A DNA stretch of 44,339 bases from Caloramator quimbayensis (GCF_900167605.1 NZ_FUYH01000022.1:1-44339), one strand, 5' to 3'. Counted from the stretch's first letter, positions 17,003-25,246 are shown. Made by a program: numbers and translations. Notes: generated by a model from the sequence alone, not told the origin.

Positions 17003-17506
17003 ATGAGTTTATTTGAAAAGTGGGAAGAAATTGCATCCATGCCAAGGACGCAGGAAGAATACGATAAGTTCTGGGAAGAATATTTAAAAAAAGAAATGGA
17101 CATTTATGATGATATACTTAAAAACAAAGAGAATGTTATTGAAACAACAGTTAAGGGATTTGGAGAAAAGTATAATTTAAGCAGTGAAGAGGTTTTAGGT
17201 TTTCTTCAGGGCATAAATACGAGTTTAAATGAAATGCTTGAGCTTGAAAGCCTTGAAGAGGACTCAAATATAAAACTTGATATAAATTTTGAGAAGCTCT
17301 TTTATAACATGATAGATGCTAAGGCAAGCTGGCTCTATGAGCTGAAATCCTGGGATAATATACTTACATCTGAGAAAAGAAAGGAAATAAGAAAACAGTA
17401 TAATATAGATCATACAGTTGTTAAGGAGAATAAAATAGGGAGAAATGATCCTTGTCCCTGTGGAAGCGGTAAGAAATATAAAAAATGCTGCGGTAAAAAT
17501 GAATAA
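17003..17506 (+). CDS. SEC-C motif protein
   Basis: A 167-residue protein ending in a SEC-C zinc-binding motif ([19 protein letters not shown], with CxC and CC ligands). This motif is found at the C-terminus of SecA and in many small proteins where it mediates contact with nucleic acid, SecB or ribosomes. The first 140 residues are helical and charged and match nothing I can name. AAAGGGGAA precedes ATG 17003. A TATAAT at 16963–16968 is a likely -10. It has no obvious partner gene. Confidence 0.88.
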   Translation: MSLFEKWEEIASMPRTQEEYDKFWEEYLKKEMDIYDDILKNKENVIETTVKGFGEKYNLSSEEVLGFLQGINTSLNEMLELESLEEDSNIKLDINFEKLFYNMIDAKASWLYELKSWDNILTSEKRKEIRKQYNIDHTVVKENKIGRNDPCPCGSGKKYKKCCGKNE

Positions 17507-17570
17507 AAATATTAACTTTTTTCTCTCCTGATTCATATTATGTAATGAAATTATTTTAAGGGGAGAAAGT

Positions 17571-17972
17571 ATGGATTTTGAATTTTATGAAGTCCCAATC
17601 GGAAATATAATGGAGCAGTTTGGAATGGGATTTGAAATGCAGGAAGAATTAAACATGAGGTCCTATGATGATAATCGCCAGTTTCCTTTTGGACCGTCCT
17701 TTAATCCATCTATAGCGGGACCTCCAAAGAACATGCCTCCTTTATCTGCTCCTTCAAAACCAAAGACCCAGGGCTTTAGTGCAGTTGATCCAAGAGCTAT
17801 TAGAAAGTGCCTGTTTAGATTCACCTATATATGGCTTAGAAACGGCAGAGCCTTTTGGATGTATCTGACCTTTGTTGGGAGGAACTCTATAGCAGGCTGG
17901 AGATGGAATGGGAGAAGATGGGTTTATGTTGGTATTGATATTGACAGAATTGAATACTTTTTATGCAATTGA
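17571..17972 (+). CDS. Small hypothetical protein with aromatic/arginine-rich C-terminal domain
   Basis: A 133-residue protein. The first 75 residues are low-complexity, rich in P, F, M and N (NRQFPFGPSFNPSIAGPP). The last 60 form a compact domain rich in W, R, F and G (CLFRFTYIWLRNGRAFWMYL then GRNSIAGWRWNGRRWVYVG). The layout resembles small spore or surface proteins of clostridia, but I cannot assign a family. GGGGAG precedes ATG 17571. A strong terminator overlaps the stop codon, so it ends its transcript. Confidence 0.75.
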   Translation: MDFEFYEVPIGNIMEQFGMGFEMQEELNMRSYDDNRQFPFGPSFNPSIAGPPKNMPPLSAPSKPKTQGFSAVDPRAIRKCLFRFTYIWLRNGRAFWMYLTFVGRNSIAGWRWNGRRWVYVGIDIDRIEYFLCN

Positions 17973-17998
17973 GCCTTCAAATGAAGGCTCATTGTTTT
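17971..17998 (+). terminator. Intrinsic terminator
   Basis: The 8-bp stem GAGCCTTC / GAAGGCTC (17971–17978, 17983–17990) with a 4-nt loop is followed by ATTGTTTT. It overlaps the stop of the preceding gene. Confidence 0.8.
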
Positions 17999-18054
17999 AA
18001 CTTTTAAATGTGTTGTATTATAATAATATTTAGAAAAATAAAGGAGATGATAAG

Positions 18055-19287
18055 ATGTCAGGCGTTTTGGGGAAATTTTTAGAATATGTTAAATTTGATA
18101 CCCGCTCTGATGATGAATCAGATACTACTCCAAGTACTAAAAATCAGCTTAAACTTGCAGAATTTTTAGTAAAGCAATTAAAGTCAATAGGCATACAGGA
18201 TGTATCGATGGACGAATATGGATATGTATACGCTTCTCTTCCTAAAAACACAGAAAAAGATGTCCCAACGATAGGCTTTATAGCACATATGGATACATCC
18301 CCAGAGATGGCAGGGGATGGTATAAAGCCTAATATAATTGAAAATTATGACGGTAAGGATATTGTTCTTAATGATGAGAAAAATATTATAATGCTTGTAG
18401 ATGAGCATCCTCATCTTAAAAACTACATAGGAAAGACTATTATTACAACCGATGGAACAACCCTTCTTGGAGCCGATGATAAGGCAGGTATTGCAGAGAT
18501 TGTTGAGGTACTTGAGTATCTTATAAATCATCCTGAAATTCCCCATGGTACGATAAAAGCTGCCTTTACTCCCGATGAAGAGGTTGGAAGGGGTACGGAA
18601 AAATTTAATCTTGAGAAGTTTGGGGCTGATTTTGCTTATACTGTTGATGGGGGAGCCCTTGGTGAGTTTGAATATGAAAGTTTTAATGCTGCTGATGCGA
18701 GGATAACTATAAATGGTGTAAACAGCCATCCCGGGGATGCTAAGGGCAAAATGAAAAATTCCCTGCTTATTGCCAATGAGCTTATAGATATGATGCCAAA
18801 GGATGAAATACCTTCAAGGACGGGAGGGTATGAGGGATTTTATCATCTTCTTTTTATAAGAGGAGATGTTGAAAAAACAAACCTTCGCTTTTTAATAAGG
18901 GATTTTGATAAAGATAAATTTGAAGAAAGAAAAAAATTCATTGTTGATAATGTTGATAAATTAAATAATAAATATGGAAAAGATACAATCGTTATAGAGG
19001 TTAAGGATCAGTATTATAATATGAGGCAGAAGATAGAAGAGGACAGGAAGGTTGTAGATATAGCATTAAAGGCTATTAAGGAATGCAATATTACTTCAAA
19101 AGTGAAGCCTATAAGAGGAGGAACTGACGGCTCGGCTTTAACCTTTAAGGGACTTTTAACACCAAACCTTTTTACAGGAGGACATAACTTCCACGGAAGG
19201 TATGAATATATCTGCAAGGAGTCTATGGAAAAGGCTGTTGAAGTTATATTAAAAATAGTTGATATATGTGCAAAAGAGCTGCAATAG
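18055..19287 (+). CDS. pepT: Peptidase T (tripeptide aminopeptidase)
   Basis: A 410-residue cytoplasmic di-zinc aminopeptidase of family M20B that removes the N-terminal residue from tripeptides. Metal ligands and catalytic residues are visible: H78 and D80 (IAHMDTSPE), D141 (GADDKAG), E175/E176 (PDEEVGRG), D198 (YTVDGG) and the C-terminal histidine in GGHNFHGRYE. The dimerisation domain covers about 205–320. Length is typical. AAAGGAGATGATAAG precedes ATG 18055. A TATAAT at 18019–18024 may be the -10. The terminator after the stop is shared with the convergent gene. Confidence 0.96.
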   Translation: MSGVLGKFLEYVKFDTRSDDESDTTPSTKNQLKLAEFLVKQLKSIGIQDVSMDEYGYVYASLPKNTEKDVPTIGFIAHMDTSPEMAGDGIKPNIIENYDGKDIVLNDEKNIIMLVDEHPHLKNYIGKTIITTDGTTLLGADDKAGIAEIVEVLEYLINHPEIPHGTIKAAFTPDEEVGRGTEKFNLEKFGADFAYTVDGGALGEFEYESFNAADARITINGVNSHPGDAKGKMKNSLLIANELIDMMPKDEIPSRTGGYEGFYHLLFIRGDVEKTNLRFLIRDFDKDKFEERKKFIVDNVDKLNNKYGKDTIVIEVKDQYYNMRQKIEEDRKVVDIALKAIKECNITSKVKPIRGGTDGSALTFKGLLTPNLFTGGHNFHGRYEYICKESMEKAVEVILKIVDICAKELQ

Positions 19288-19302
19288 CAGCTCTTATTTT
19301 AT
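19274..19302. terminator. Bidirectional terminator between pepT and the DUF2156 gene
   Basis: A perfect 9-bp stem, AAGAGCTGC / GCAGCTCTT (19274–19282, 19287–19295), closes on an AATA loop and is followed by ATTTTATT. It overlaps the ends of both convergent genes. Confidence 0.8.
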
Positions 19303-20169
19303 TATATATTTTGGTTCAAGAAATATGGGATTGTAGGACAGTTTTGCTTTTCTAAGGTTTTCTATTCCTAAATCCTCTTCACGGTTTATATAGAGTATAT
19401 CTTTGTAAAAAGTTTCTGCAAAGCGTTTATTTATAAAGCTGTAAAGCCCCCTTATACTTCTATCGGCTTTTTCAACGTGAATTACTGCCATGTTTTCATT
19501 TAGTATCTCCCCTATTGAAAAAGCACAGGGTTCGTTATATACATACACTACCATGCATTGCAGATTTAAAATTGAAAAGTTTAATAGAACATCGTGTACT
19601 GCTTCGATTTCATGGGAAAGAAAATGCAGCTTTGGGCAATTTTTGTACCAGTTTTCTATTATATATATGCAGTCTTTTAAAAGGCTTTCATTATAAATTT
19701 TTACATCATAGATGTTATTTTTTACGAAATGGTTATAATTGTTTCTTTTTTTTGAAAGGGAGTTTGAAGAAAGTGAAATGAGCCTTTTAGTATCATATAT
19801 ATAATCGAAGTTGTCCCTGTCTTCCTCTATTATATATTTATCCGGCAAAAGCGCTTTTAAATCCTTTATAAAGTGTGATTCAGCGTATTTTATCAGATGC
19901 TCTCCATTTTTATAATCTTTAAGTTCATTCAATATTTTTTCAAGATTATCCATTCTATATCCAAGGGGTTCGAGGAAAAAGTATGGTTCATCAAATTCTT
20001 TTTTTCTGATTATTAATGCATCATCATAAATACAGTACTCAACATGGAATAAATTCCTCCACATATATAAGTCTATAAAGGAAAAATCGCAGGTGAAAAA
20101 TTTATAGGGCTTAATATATTTTTCAAACAATGCCTTATCATTGATTGAAAGTGGTTTGAATTTTAGCAT
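19294..20169 (-). CDS. DUF2156 (phosphatidylglycerol lysyltransferase C-terminal-like) protein
   Basis: A 291-residue protein with the two-lobed GNAT-like fold of DUF2156, the domain found at the C-terminus of MprF aminoacyl-phosphatidylglycerol synthases, here without membrane segments. The family signature is at about residues 126–150 (YDTKRLISLSSNSLSKKRNN followed by YNHF). A later strand CMVVYVYNEPCAFSIGE and the HVEKADRSIRGLYSFINKRF helix match the second lobe. It may aminoacylate a lipid or other acceptor, but stand-alone members are not well characterised. It converges on pepT. Confidence 0.85.
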   Translation of the reverse strand: MLKFKPLSINDKALFEKYIKPYKFFTCDFSFIDLYMWRNLFHVEYCIYDDALIIRKKEFDEPYFFLEPLGYRMDNLEKILNELKDYKNGEHLIKYAESHFIKDLKALLPDKYIIEEDRDNFDYIYDTKRLISLSSNSLSKKRNNYNHFVKNNIYDVKIYNESLLKDCIYIIENWYKNCPKLHFLSHEIEAVHDVLLNFSILNLQCMVVYVYNEPCAFSIGEILNENMAVIHVEKADRSIRGLYSFINKRFAETFYKDILYINREEDLGIENLRKAKLSYNPIFLEPKYIIK

Positions 20170-20345
20170 AGCTCCTCACCTTACTTTATTTTGGGTGCAA
20201 TTTATATGATATTATATGTTGAATCTTGGAATATTGTTTTAATAAAGTGTGAATTATTAATTTGTTGGTAAATTTTTAATGCAAAAATTATAAAATAGTG
20301 ATACCATAATCTATATAGTATTTTTGTCCTAAAGGAGGAAAGGCA

Positions 20346-20864
20346 TTGGATAGCATAAAAGTTTTTGTTAAAGAATGGGTAATACCTATAGTAATAGCTT
20401 TTATAATTGCCCTTGCAATAAATAAATTTTTATTTTTTAAGATATTAGTTCCTACAGAGTCCATGTATCCAACTATTAAAGTTCAGGATAGAATATTTGT
20501 AACAAGGGTTTATCATCCTGAAAATCTAAAAAGGGGAGATATAGTTGTATTCTATTCCGATGAGCTTGGTGAGAGGCTTGTAAAAAGGCTTATAGGTCTT
20601 CCGGGGGATAAAATAGATATTAAGGATGGAACAGTTTATATAAATGGTAAAAAATATGAAGAACCCTATGTAGTTAATAAGGACGATTATACTGCTTCAG
20701 AGCCCTTTGTGGTACCTGATGGTGAATATTTTTTCCTTGGCGATAACAGGGCTAATTCTTTAGACAGCAGATATTGGCAGTACAGTTATATAAAAGCTGA
20801 TAAAATAGAAGGTAAAGCCATATTTACTCTGTTTCCTTTCAATAGGATGGGAGTACTTAAATAA
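20346..20864 (+). CDS. lepB: Signal peptidase I
   Basis: A 172-residue type I signal peptidase that cleaves signal peptides at the outer face of the membrane. One N-terminal membrane anchor (about 12–32) is followed by box B with the catalytic serine (VPTESMYPT, S39), box D with the general-base lysine (ERLVKRLIGLPGD, K80) and box E (GDNRANSLDSR, 132–142). It has the short Gram-positive form. The start is TTG 20346, chosen because AAAGGAGG lies 7 nt upstream and no ATG is in range. It is monocistronic with a terminator at 20893. Confidence 0.95.
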   Translation: MDSIKVFVKEWVIPIVIAFIIALAINKFLFFKILVPTESMYPTIKVQDRIFVTRVYHPENLKRGDIVVFYSDELGERLVKRLIGLPGDKIDIKDGTVYINGKKYEEPYVVNKDDYTASEPFVVPDGEYFFLGDNRANSLDSRYWQYSYIKADKIEGKAIFTLFPFNRMGVLK

Positions 20865-20892
20865 ATCTGCATAGAACTCATAAAAATATAAC

Positions 20893-20922
20893 AGCCTCTA
20901 ACTTTTGAATTAGAGGCTTTTT
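20893..20922. terminator. Bidirectional terminator between lepB and the Crp/Fnr gene
   Basis: The perfect 9-bp stem AGCCTCTAA / TTAGAGGCT (20893–20901, 20910–20918) ends in TTTTT on the plus strand. In the other direction a weaker AT-rich tail follows. Confidence 0.85.
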
Positions 20923-20930
20923 GCATGTGT

Positions 20931-21614
20931 TTAAACAATATAGTTTTCAAGCTCTGATATGTTTTTAATCGTTACTGTATCCTTATCGTAATCTATTAAA
21001 TTTTCCTCTTTCATCTTTATAAGTTCCCTCGATAAGGAGGGCCTTTGAACTCCTATCTTATCTGCCCATTCCTTTTTAGACATTCCGATAAATATAGTAT
21101 TGTTTTTTTGAATGGAATACTGCCATAAAAGATATTCACATATTCTTTGCCTTATAGTTTTTAAAGTTACTTCCTTCAGCTTTGTGCTTAAGACTATTGC
21201 TTTATTTGAAATTGTTTTTAAAAATTCGAGATGAAACTTTTGATTTTTAATACAAAGCTTTATTACTGACTGCTTATCAATATGCAAAATAACAGAGCTC
21301 CCCTTTGAAACAACGGTCATGGGATATTTATCTCTGTTTCCAAATATGAGATTTTCACCAAATACGTCAAAGGCAAAAAATTCTGCTACAGTTAAAACCT
21401 TCCCTAAGGAATCTATCTTTTGAATTCTGACGCCTCCTTTTAAAATTAAACTTAAGTTTCTGCATTCTTCGTTTTCAAAAAAAATCACATCTTCATCTTT
21501 ATATTCAACTATTTTGTAGTTTAACTCTTTAAATAACTCTATAATGTTTTTATCATCGTATTCTTTAAATAAATCTGAATTTTTAAGGTCTTTTACATAT
21601 TGCTCAATTTTCAT
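20931..21614 (-). CDS. hcpR: Crp/Fnr family regulator, HcpR-like
   Basis: A 227-residue transcription factor with an N-terminal cyclic-nucleotide-binding-like beta barrel (about 20–130), a long dimerisation helix and a C-terminal winged helix (SKKEWADKIGVQRPSLSREL as recognition segment). The N-terminal four-cysteine cluster of oxygen-sensing Fnr is absent, so it does not sense O2 through 4Fe-4S. It is divergent from hcp, and Crp/Fnr proteins in this position (HcpR) activate hcp under nitrosative stress, some through heme. AAGGAG precedes ATG 21614. The palindrome at 21639 lies just upstream of its start, so autoregulation is likely. Confidence 0.78.
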   Translation of the reverse strand: MKIEQYVKDLKNSDLFKEYDDKNIIELFKELNYKIVEYKDEDVIFFENEECRNLSLILKGGVRIQKIDSLGKVLTVAEFFAFDVFGENLIFGNRDKYPMTVVSKGSSVILHIDKQSVIKLCIKNQKFHLEFLKTISNKAIVLSTKLKEVTLKTIRQRICEYLLWQYSIQKNNTIFIGMSKKEWADKIGVQRPSLSRELIKMKEENLIDYDKDTVTIKNISELENYIV

Positions 21615-21638
21615 AGAAAATTTCTCCTTTTTTTATAT

Positions 21639-21681
21639 GGTAACATCGGTTACCGAGTTTGACCTTAAAATTTATTATAAT
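21639..21681 (+). promoter_or_regulatory. Operator palindrome and class II promoter of the hcp operon
   Basis: GGTAAC (21639–21644) and GTTACC (21649–21654) form a perfect inverted repeat with a 4-bp centre at 21646.5. A TATAAT -10 lies at 21676–21681, which puts +1 near 21688 and the palindrome centre at -41.5. That is exactly where Crp/Fnr proteins sit at class II activated promoters. The -35 region has no TTGACA match, so the promoter should need the activator. Confidence 0.72.
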
Positions 21682-21728
21682 CTAATCATAAAGCAAAGAA
21701 AAGTTCTAATTTAAAGGAGGAATTTTTT

Positions 21729-23027
21729 ATGGATATGTTCTGCTATCAATGTGAGCAAACACCAAAGGGAGGATGCACAAAGTTTGGAGTGTGCGGCAAG
21801 AACCCAACAATTGCAAGCCTTCAGGATACAATAATACTTGGACTTAAAGGGGTTGCGGCCTATGCAGTACATGCAAGACAGCTTGGATATACTGATGCTG
21901 AAGTTGATGCTATAACTCAGGAGGCTTTATATACAACTCTTACTAATGTTAATTTCAATCTTGAGGACAACATAAACATGGCTTTAAAGGTTGGAAGTGC
22001 AACAGTTAAGGTTATGGAACTTTTAGATAAGGCACATACGGATTATCTTGGCATTCCAACTCCGGTTGTTGTATCAGAGGATAAGGTTGAGGGCCATGCA
22101 ATACTTGTAACTGGACATAATCTTTATGCCTTAAGAAAACTATTAGAGCAGACTGAAGGTAAAGGAATTAATATTTACACACATTCAGAGATGCTACCAG
22201 CCCATGGATATCCTGAGCTTAAGAAATACTCTCATCTTAAGGGGAATGTAGGAAAGGCATGGTATGACCAAAGAAAAGTGTTTGAAGAGTTCCCAGGAGC
22301 AATACTTGTTACAACAAACTGTGTAATGCCTATTTTAAATGGAACATATAAGGACAGAATATACACTTATGATGTAACAGGACTTGAAGAAGTTACTAAA
22401 ATAGAAAATGATGACTTTACACCAATAATTGAAAAGGCACTGTCCCTTAAAGAAGCAAATATAGAATCTGATAAAACATTAATAACTGGTTTTCATCACA
22501 GCACAGTTTTAAGTTTAGCACCTGAAATAATAGATGCAGTAAAAACTGGAAAGATAAGAAGGTTCTTTACAATAGCAGGCTGCGATGCCCCGACTAAGGG
22601 AAGAGACTATTATAGAGAGCTTGCAACATCACTTCCAAAGGACTGTGTACTTCTTACAACTTCCTGTGGAAAGTTCAGGTTTAACGATGTTGATTATGGA
22701 ACAGTACCGGGTACAAATATCCCAAGATATATAGACCTTGGACAGTGCAACAACTCAATATCTGCTGTTAAAATAGCTCTTGCTCTTGCTGAGGCATTTA
22801 ACTGCACAGTAAATGATTTGCCTTTAACTATAGTTCTTTCATGGTTTGAGCAAAAGGCTGTTGCAATACTTCTTGGACTTTTCAGCCTTGGAGTTAAGAA
22901 CATATATATAGGACCTAAGGCTCCAGAGTTTTTATCACCTCAGGTTGTAGATGTCCTTGTAAATAATTTCAACCTAAACCTTATAAGCGGTGATGCAAAG
23001 GCTGACCTTGAAAAGATGCTTGGATAA
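21729..23027 (+). CDS. hcp: Hybrid cluster protein (hydroxylamine reductase), short form
   Basis: A 432-residue Fe-S protein. Hcp reduces hydroxylamine in vitro and nitric oxide in vivo, protecting anaerobes from nitrosative stress. The N-terminal cubane ligands are C5, C8, C16 and C22 (CX2CX7CX5C, the anaerobe type). Hybrid-cluster ligand regions are seen in TGHNLYAL, TTNCVMPI, GCDAPTKGRDYY, TTSCGKFRFN and WFEQKAVA. At 432 residues against about 550 for the common form it lacks part of the helical domain, as in the short class III group. AAAGGAGG precedes ATG 21729. It is the first gene of an operon with a cupin and a ferredoxin-like protein. Confidence 0.94.
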   Translation: MDMFCYQCEQTPKGGCTKFGVCGKNPTIASLQDTIILGLKGVAAYAVHARQLGYTDAEVDAITQEALYTTLTNVNFNLEDNINMALKVGSATVKVMELLDKAHTDYLGIPTPVVVSEDKVEGHAILVTGHNLYALRKLLEQTEGKGINIYTHSEMLPAHGYPELKKYSHLKGNVGKAWYDQRKVFEEFPGAILVTTNCVMPILNGTYKDRIYTYDVTGLEEVTKIENDDFTPIIEKALSLKEANIESDKTLITGFHHSTVLSLAPEIIDAVKTGKIRRFFTIAGCDAPTKGRDYYRELATSLPKDCVLLTTSCGKFRFNDVDYGTVPGTNIPRYIDLGQCNNSISAVKIALALAEAFNCTVNDLPLTIVLSWFEQKAVAILLGLFSLGVKNIYIGPKAPEFLSPQVVDVLVNNFNLNLISGDAKADLEKMLG

Positions 23028-23071
23028 TTAAGAATAAAAATTGACTCATTAAGAAAAAGTAAATATAAAGC

Positions 23072-23108
23072 ATCAGGGTAAAACAACACATAATAGTTTT
23101 ACCCTGAT
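23072..23108 (+). promoter_or_regulatory. Long hairpin between hcp and the cupin gene
   Basis: A perfect 13-bp inverted repeat (ATCAGGGTAAAAC / GTTTTACCCTGAT) with an 11-nt loop lies 45 bp after hcp. No T run follows, so it is more likely an mRNA-processing or 3'-protecting structure, or a partial terminator setting lower expression of the downstream genes. Confidence 0.55.
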
Positions 23109-23143
23109 AAAACCCTAAATATTATAATGAAAGGAAGTTTATT

Positions 23144-23488
23144 ATGCAGGGACAGAATTTTTTAAAGAATATTGATTTTGCAAAGGTTCTCGATTTAGAA
23201 TCCCTTGTTGATTATGGTGAAGGTAAGGTTATAAGCAGAACATTATGCCAAGGAAAACCACTTAGCATTACTCTGTTCGCCTTTGATAAGGGAGAAGAGG
23301 TGAGCACCCATTCAGCCCCAGGCGATGCTATGGTTTATGTTATAGATGGAACTTGCGAAGTTACAATCGGGGGAGAGAAATTCCTTCTTAATAAGGGGCA
23401 GACTATCGTTATGCCTGCAAACATTCCCCATGCAGTATATGCAAAGGAAAGATTTAAAATGCTTTTAACTGTTGTATTTAGTTTATAA
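23144..23488 (+). CDS. Cupin domain protein
   Basis: A 114-residue single-domain cupin. The two motifs are visible: STHSAPGDAMVYVIDG (about 60–75, with the first histidine ligands) and INK…MPANIPHAVYAKE-type second motif near residue 95–105 (PANIPHAVYA). Such proteins bind one metal ion. The exact reaction is unknown. The position between hcp and an Fe-S protein in one transcript links it to nitrosative or redox stress. AAGGAAG precedes ATG 23144. Confidence 0.88.
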   Translation: MQGQNFLKNIDFAKVLDLESLVDYGEGKVISRTLCQGKPLSITLFAFDKGEEVSTHSAPGDAMVYVIDGTCEVTIGGEKFLLNKGQTIVMPANIPHAVYAKERFKMLLTVVFSL

Positions 23489-23520
23489 TCGATTTATATT
23501 AATATTGAAGGAGGGTTAAT

Positions 23521-24249
23521 ATGGCAAAGAGAAAGATTGTTCATATAGATGAAGAAAAGTGCGATGGCTGCGGTCTTTGCGTGCCAAACTGCGCAGAGGG
23601 AGCCATTCAGATTATAGATGGAAAGGCAAGGCTTGTTAGCGATACCTATTGTGATGGGCTTGGAGCTTGCCTTGGACATTGCCCAAAGGATGCAATTAAA
23701 ATTATTGAAAGAGAAGCAGAGGAGTTTGACGAAGAGGCAGTAAAGGAGTATTTAGGCAAAAAGGATGATGCAAAAAAAGCACATGCACATATGCACCATA
23801 CAGGGTGCCCTGGAAGCCAGATGAGGCAGATAAACAGGAGTGCTCAGGAACAGTCAGATGTAAAAGTAACATCAAAATTAAGACAGTGGCCTGTACAGCT
23901 TGCCCTTGTTCCACCTAACGCACCTTACTTTGAAAATGCGGATCTTTTAATTACTGCAACCTGTGTTCCTTTTGCTTACGGAAACTATCACAACGATTAT
24001 CTAAAGGACAGGGCTGTTGTAGTAGGGTGTCCAAAGCTTGATGATATAGAATTTTATACTGAAAAGCTTGAGGAGATTATAAGGGTAAACGATTTAGAGA
24101 GCATAACAGTTCTAAGAATGCAGGTGCCATGCTGCGGAGGAATTTCAATGGCGGCTAAAACTGCCCGTGACAGATCAGGTGTTAATATACCTATTAAGGT
24201 TGTGACAATAGGCATTGAAGGCGAAGTTATTGGTAAAGAATATATATAA
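23521..24249 (+). CDS. 4Fe-4S dicluster ferredoxin-type protein
   Basis: A 242-residue protein with an N-terminal two-cluster ferredoxin domain: CDGCGLCVPNCAEGAI (about 14–29) and YCDGLGACLGHCPKDAI (about 42–58, with a shifted second cysteine spacing). A CPGSQM segment follows near residue 100, and a C-terminal domain of about 130 residues contains CVPF, GCPKLDD and a late PCCGG motif, which suggests a further metal site. It is the third gene after hcp and the cupin. It is probably the electron donor or carrier for Hcp; that is inference. GGAGGG lies before ATG 23521. Confidence 0.88.
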   Translation: MAKRKIVHIDEEKCDGCGLCVPNCAEGAIQIIDGKARLVSDTYCDGLGACLGHCPKDAIKIIEREAEEFDEEAVKEYLGKKDDAKKAHAHMHHTGCPGSQMRQINRSAQEQSDVKVTSKLRQWPVQLALVPPNAPYFENADLLITATCVPFAYGNYHNDYLKDRAVVVGCPKLDDIEFYTEKLEEIIRVNDLESITVLRMQVPCCGGISMAAKTARDRSGVNIPIKVVTIGIEGEVIGKEYI

Positions 24250-24312
24250 AGCATAATATGAATCTGCTTCTATAAGTGATATAAAATGAAGAGTATATTT
24301 TATATAAAGAGT

Positions 24313-24394
24313 GCTAAGCCTATAATACTGATAGGAAAGAATAATGCTTTTCAAGAAAGCTGAAAGTTTATTGAACAGTATTATAGGCTTTAGC
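24313..24394. other. Long imperfect inverted repeat in the interval before tRNA-Arg
   Basis: The arms 24313–24330 and 24376–24394 are complementary over 18 of 19 positions (one bulge) around a 45-nt centre that holds a smaller hairpin (GCTTT / AAAGC). No T run follows. It may be the 3' structure of the hcp operon or a remnant of a small mobile repeat. The rest of 24250–24506 holds only the tRNA promoter. Confidence 0.55.
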
Positions 24395-24459
24395 AATTTA
24401 AAAAGAGTAAAAAATAAACAAAATTAGAATAATCAATTTTAAAATTCCTGCATATAACA

Positions 24460-24488
24460 TTGACAATAGAAAAATTAATTAATATAAT
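24460..24488 (+). promoter_or_regulatory. Promoter of tRNA-Arg
   Basis: TTGACA (24460–24465), 17 bp, TATAAT (24483–24488): a perfect sigma-A consensus, 18 bp before the tRNA. Confidence 0.85.
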
Positions 24489-24506
24489 AATAAGTGTTCT
24501 TAATAT

Positions 24507-24583
<77 letters not shown>

Positions 24584-24585
24584 CG

Positions 24586-24627
24586 AAAGTCCTTGAAGAT
24601 ACTAACTTTCAAGGACTTTTAATTTTT
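24586..24627 (+). terminator. Terminator after tRNA-Arg
   Basis: A perfect 12-bp stem (24586–24597 with 24608–24619) runs into TTTTAATTTTT. Confidence 0.85.
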
Positions 24628-24778
24628 CCTTAAAATAAAAAACAAAATTAAATCATGAAAAGCTTTTTAAATAAAATACAAACAAAAATTCTATTAGGAA
24701 ATATAAAATAGTTCTATTACTTTGTTATAGTCAAAAAAAGTTTTAGGTATTATAATTAATATTAGCGGAGGTGAAAAT

Positions 24779-25210
24779 ATGGACAATGAAAAATTATTTG
24801 AATTTATGGAGAAAATGTATGCAGATTTAAAAAGTAGCCAAGAGAAAATGTATGTAGAGCTAAAAAGTAGCCAAGAGAAAATGTATGTTGAAATGCAGCA
24901 AGGTTTTAAAGATGTAAATGGAAGAATTGACGGTTTAGAAAAAGAAGTAAAAAAGATTAATTTTACAATGGAAAATGATATTAAGCCTAAAATTTCTGTA
25001 CTGTTTGAAGGTTATAGCAGCAATAAAGAGGAAACAGAAAGAAAATTAGAGGAAATTATTAAAGAGCAGAGAGAAACAAAGGAAATATTAACTTTATCTA
25101 TAAAGAGCTTGTCAGAAGATATAAAAAATTTAAACGAAAAGATGGATAAAGTTGAAAAGGTAACTATGAAAAACACCTATGATGTAGAGTATTTAAAATT
25201 AGCAAAATAG
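24779..25210 (+). CDS. Coiled-coil hypothetical protein with tandem repeats
   Basis: A 143-residue protein that is helical and highly charged throughout (heptad-like L/I spacing: LSEDIKNLNEKMDKVEKV). The N-terminal 40 residues contain two and a half copies of an 11-residue unit (EKMYVELKSSQ), encoded by 33-bp direct repeats at 24809–24874. No membrane segment or enzyme motif is present. Similar small coiled-coil proteins occur widely in clostridia without known function. GGAGGTG precedes ATG 24779. A terminator at 25247 closes the transcript. Confidence 0.78.
   Translation: MDNEKLFEFMEKMYADLKSSQEKMYVELKSSQEKMYVEMQQGFKDVNGRIDGLEKEVKKINFTMENDIKPKISVLFEGYSSNKEETERKLEEIIKEQRETKEILTLSIKSLSEDIKNLNEKMDKVEKVTMKNTYDVEYLKLAK
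24809..24874 (+). repeat. 33-bp tandem repeat, two full copies
   Basis: Two near-identical 33-bp units (24809–24841 and 24842–24874), followed by a partial third, lie inside the coiled-coil gene. The unit length keeps both the reading frame and the helix register. Confidence 0.85.
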
Positions 25211-25246
25211 ATAATTAAAAGTATGGACCTATCACCCGTGACTATG

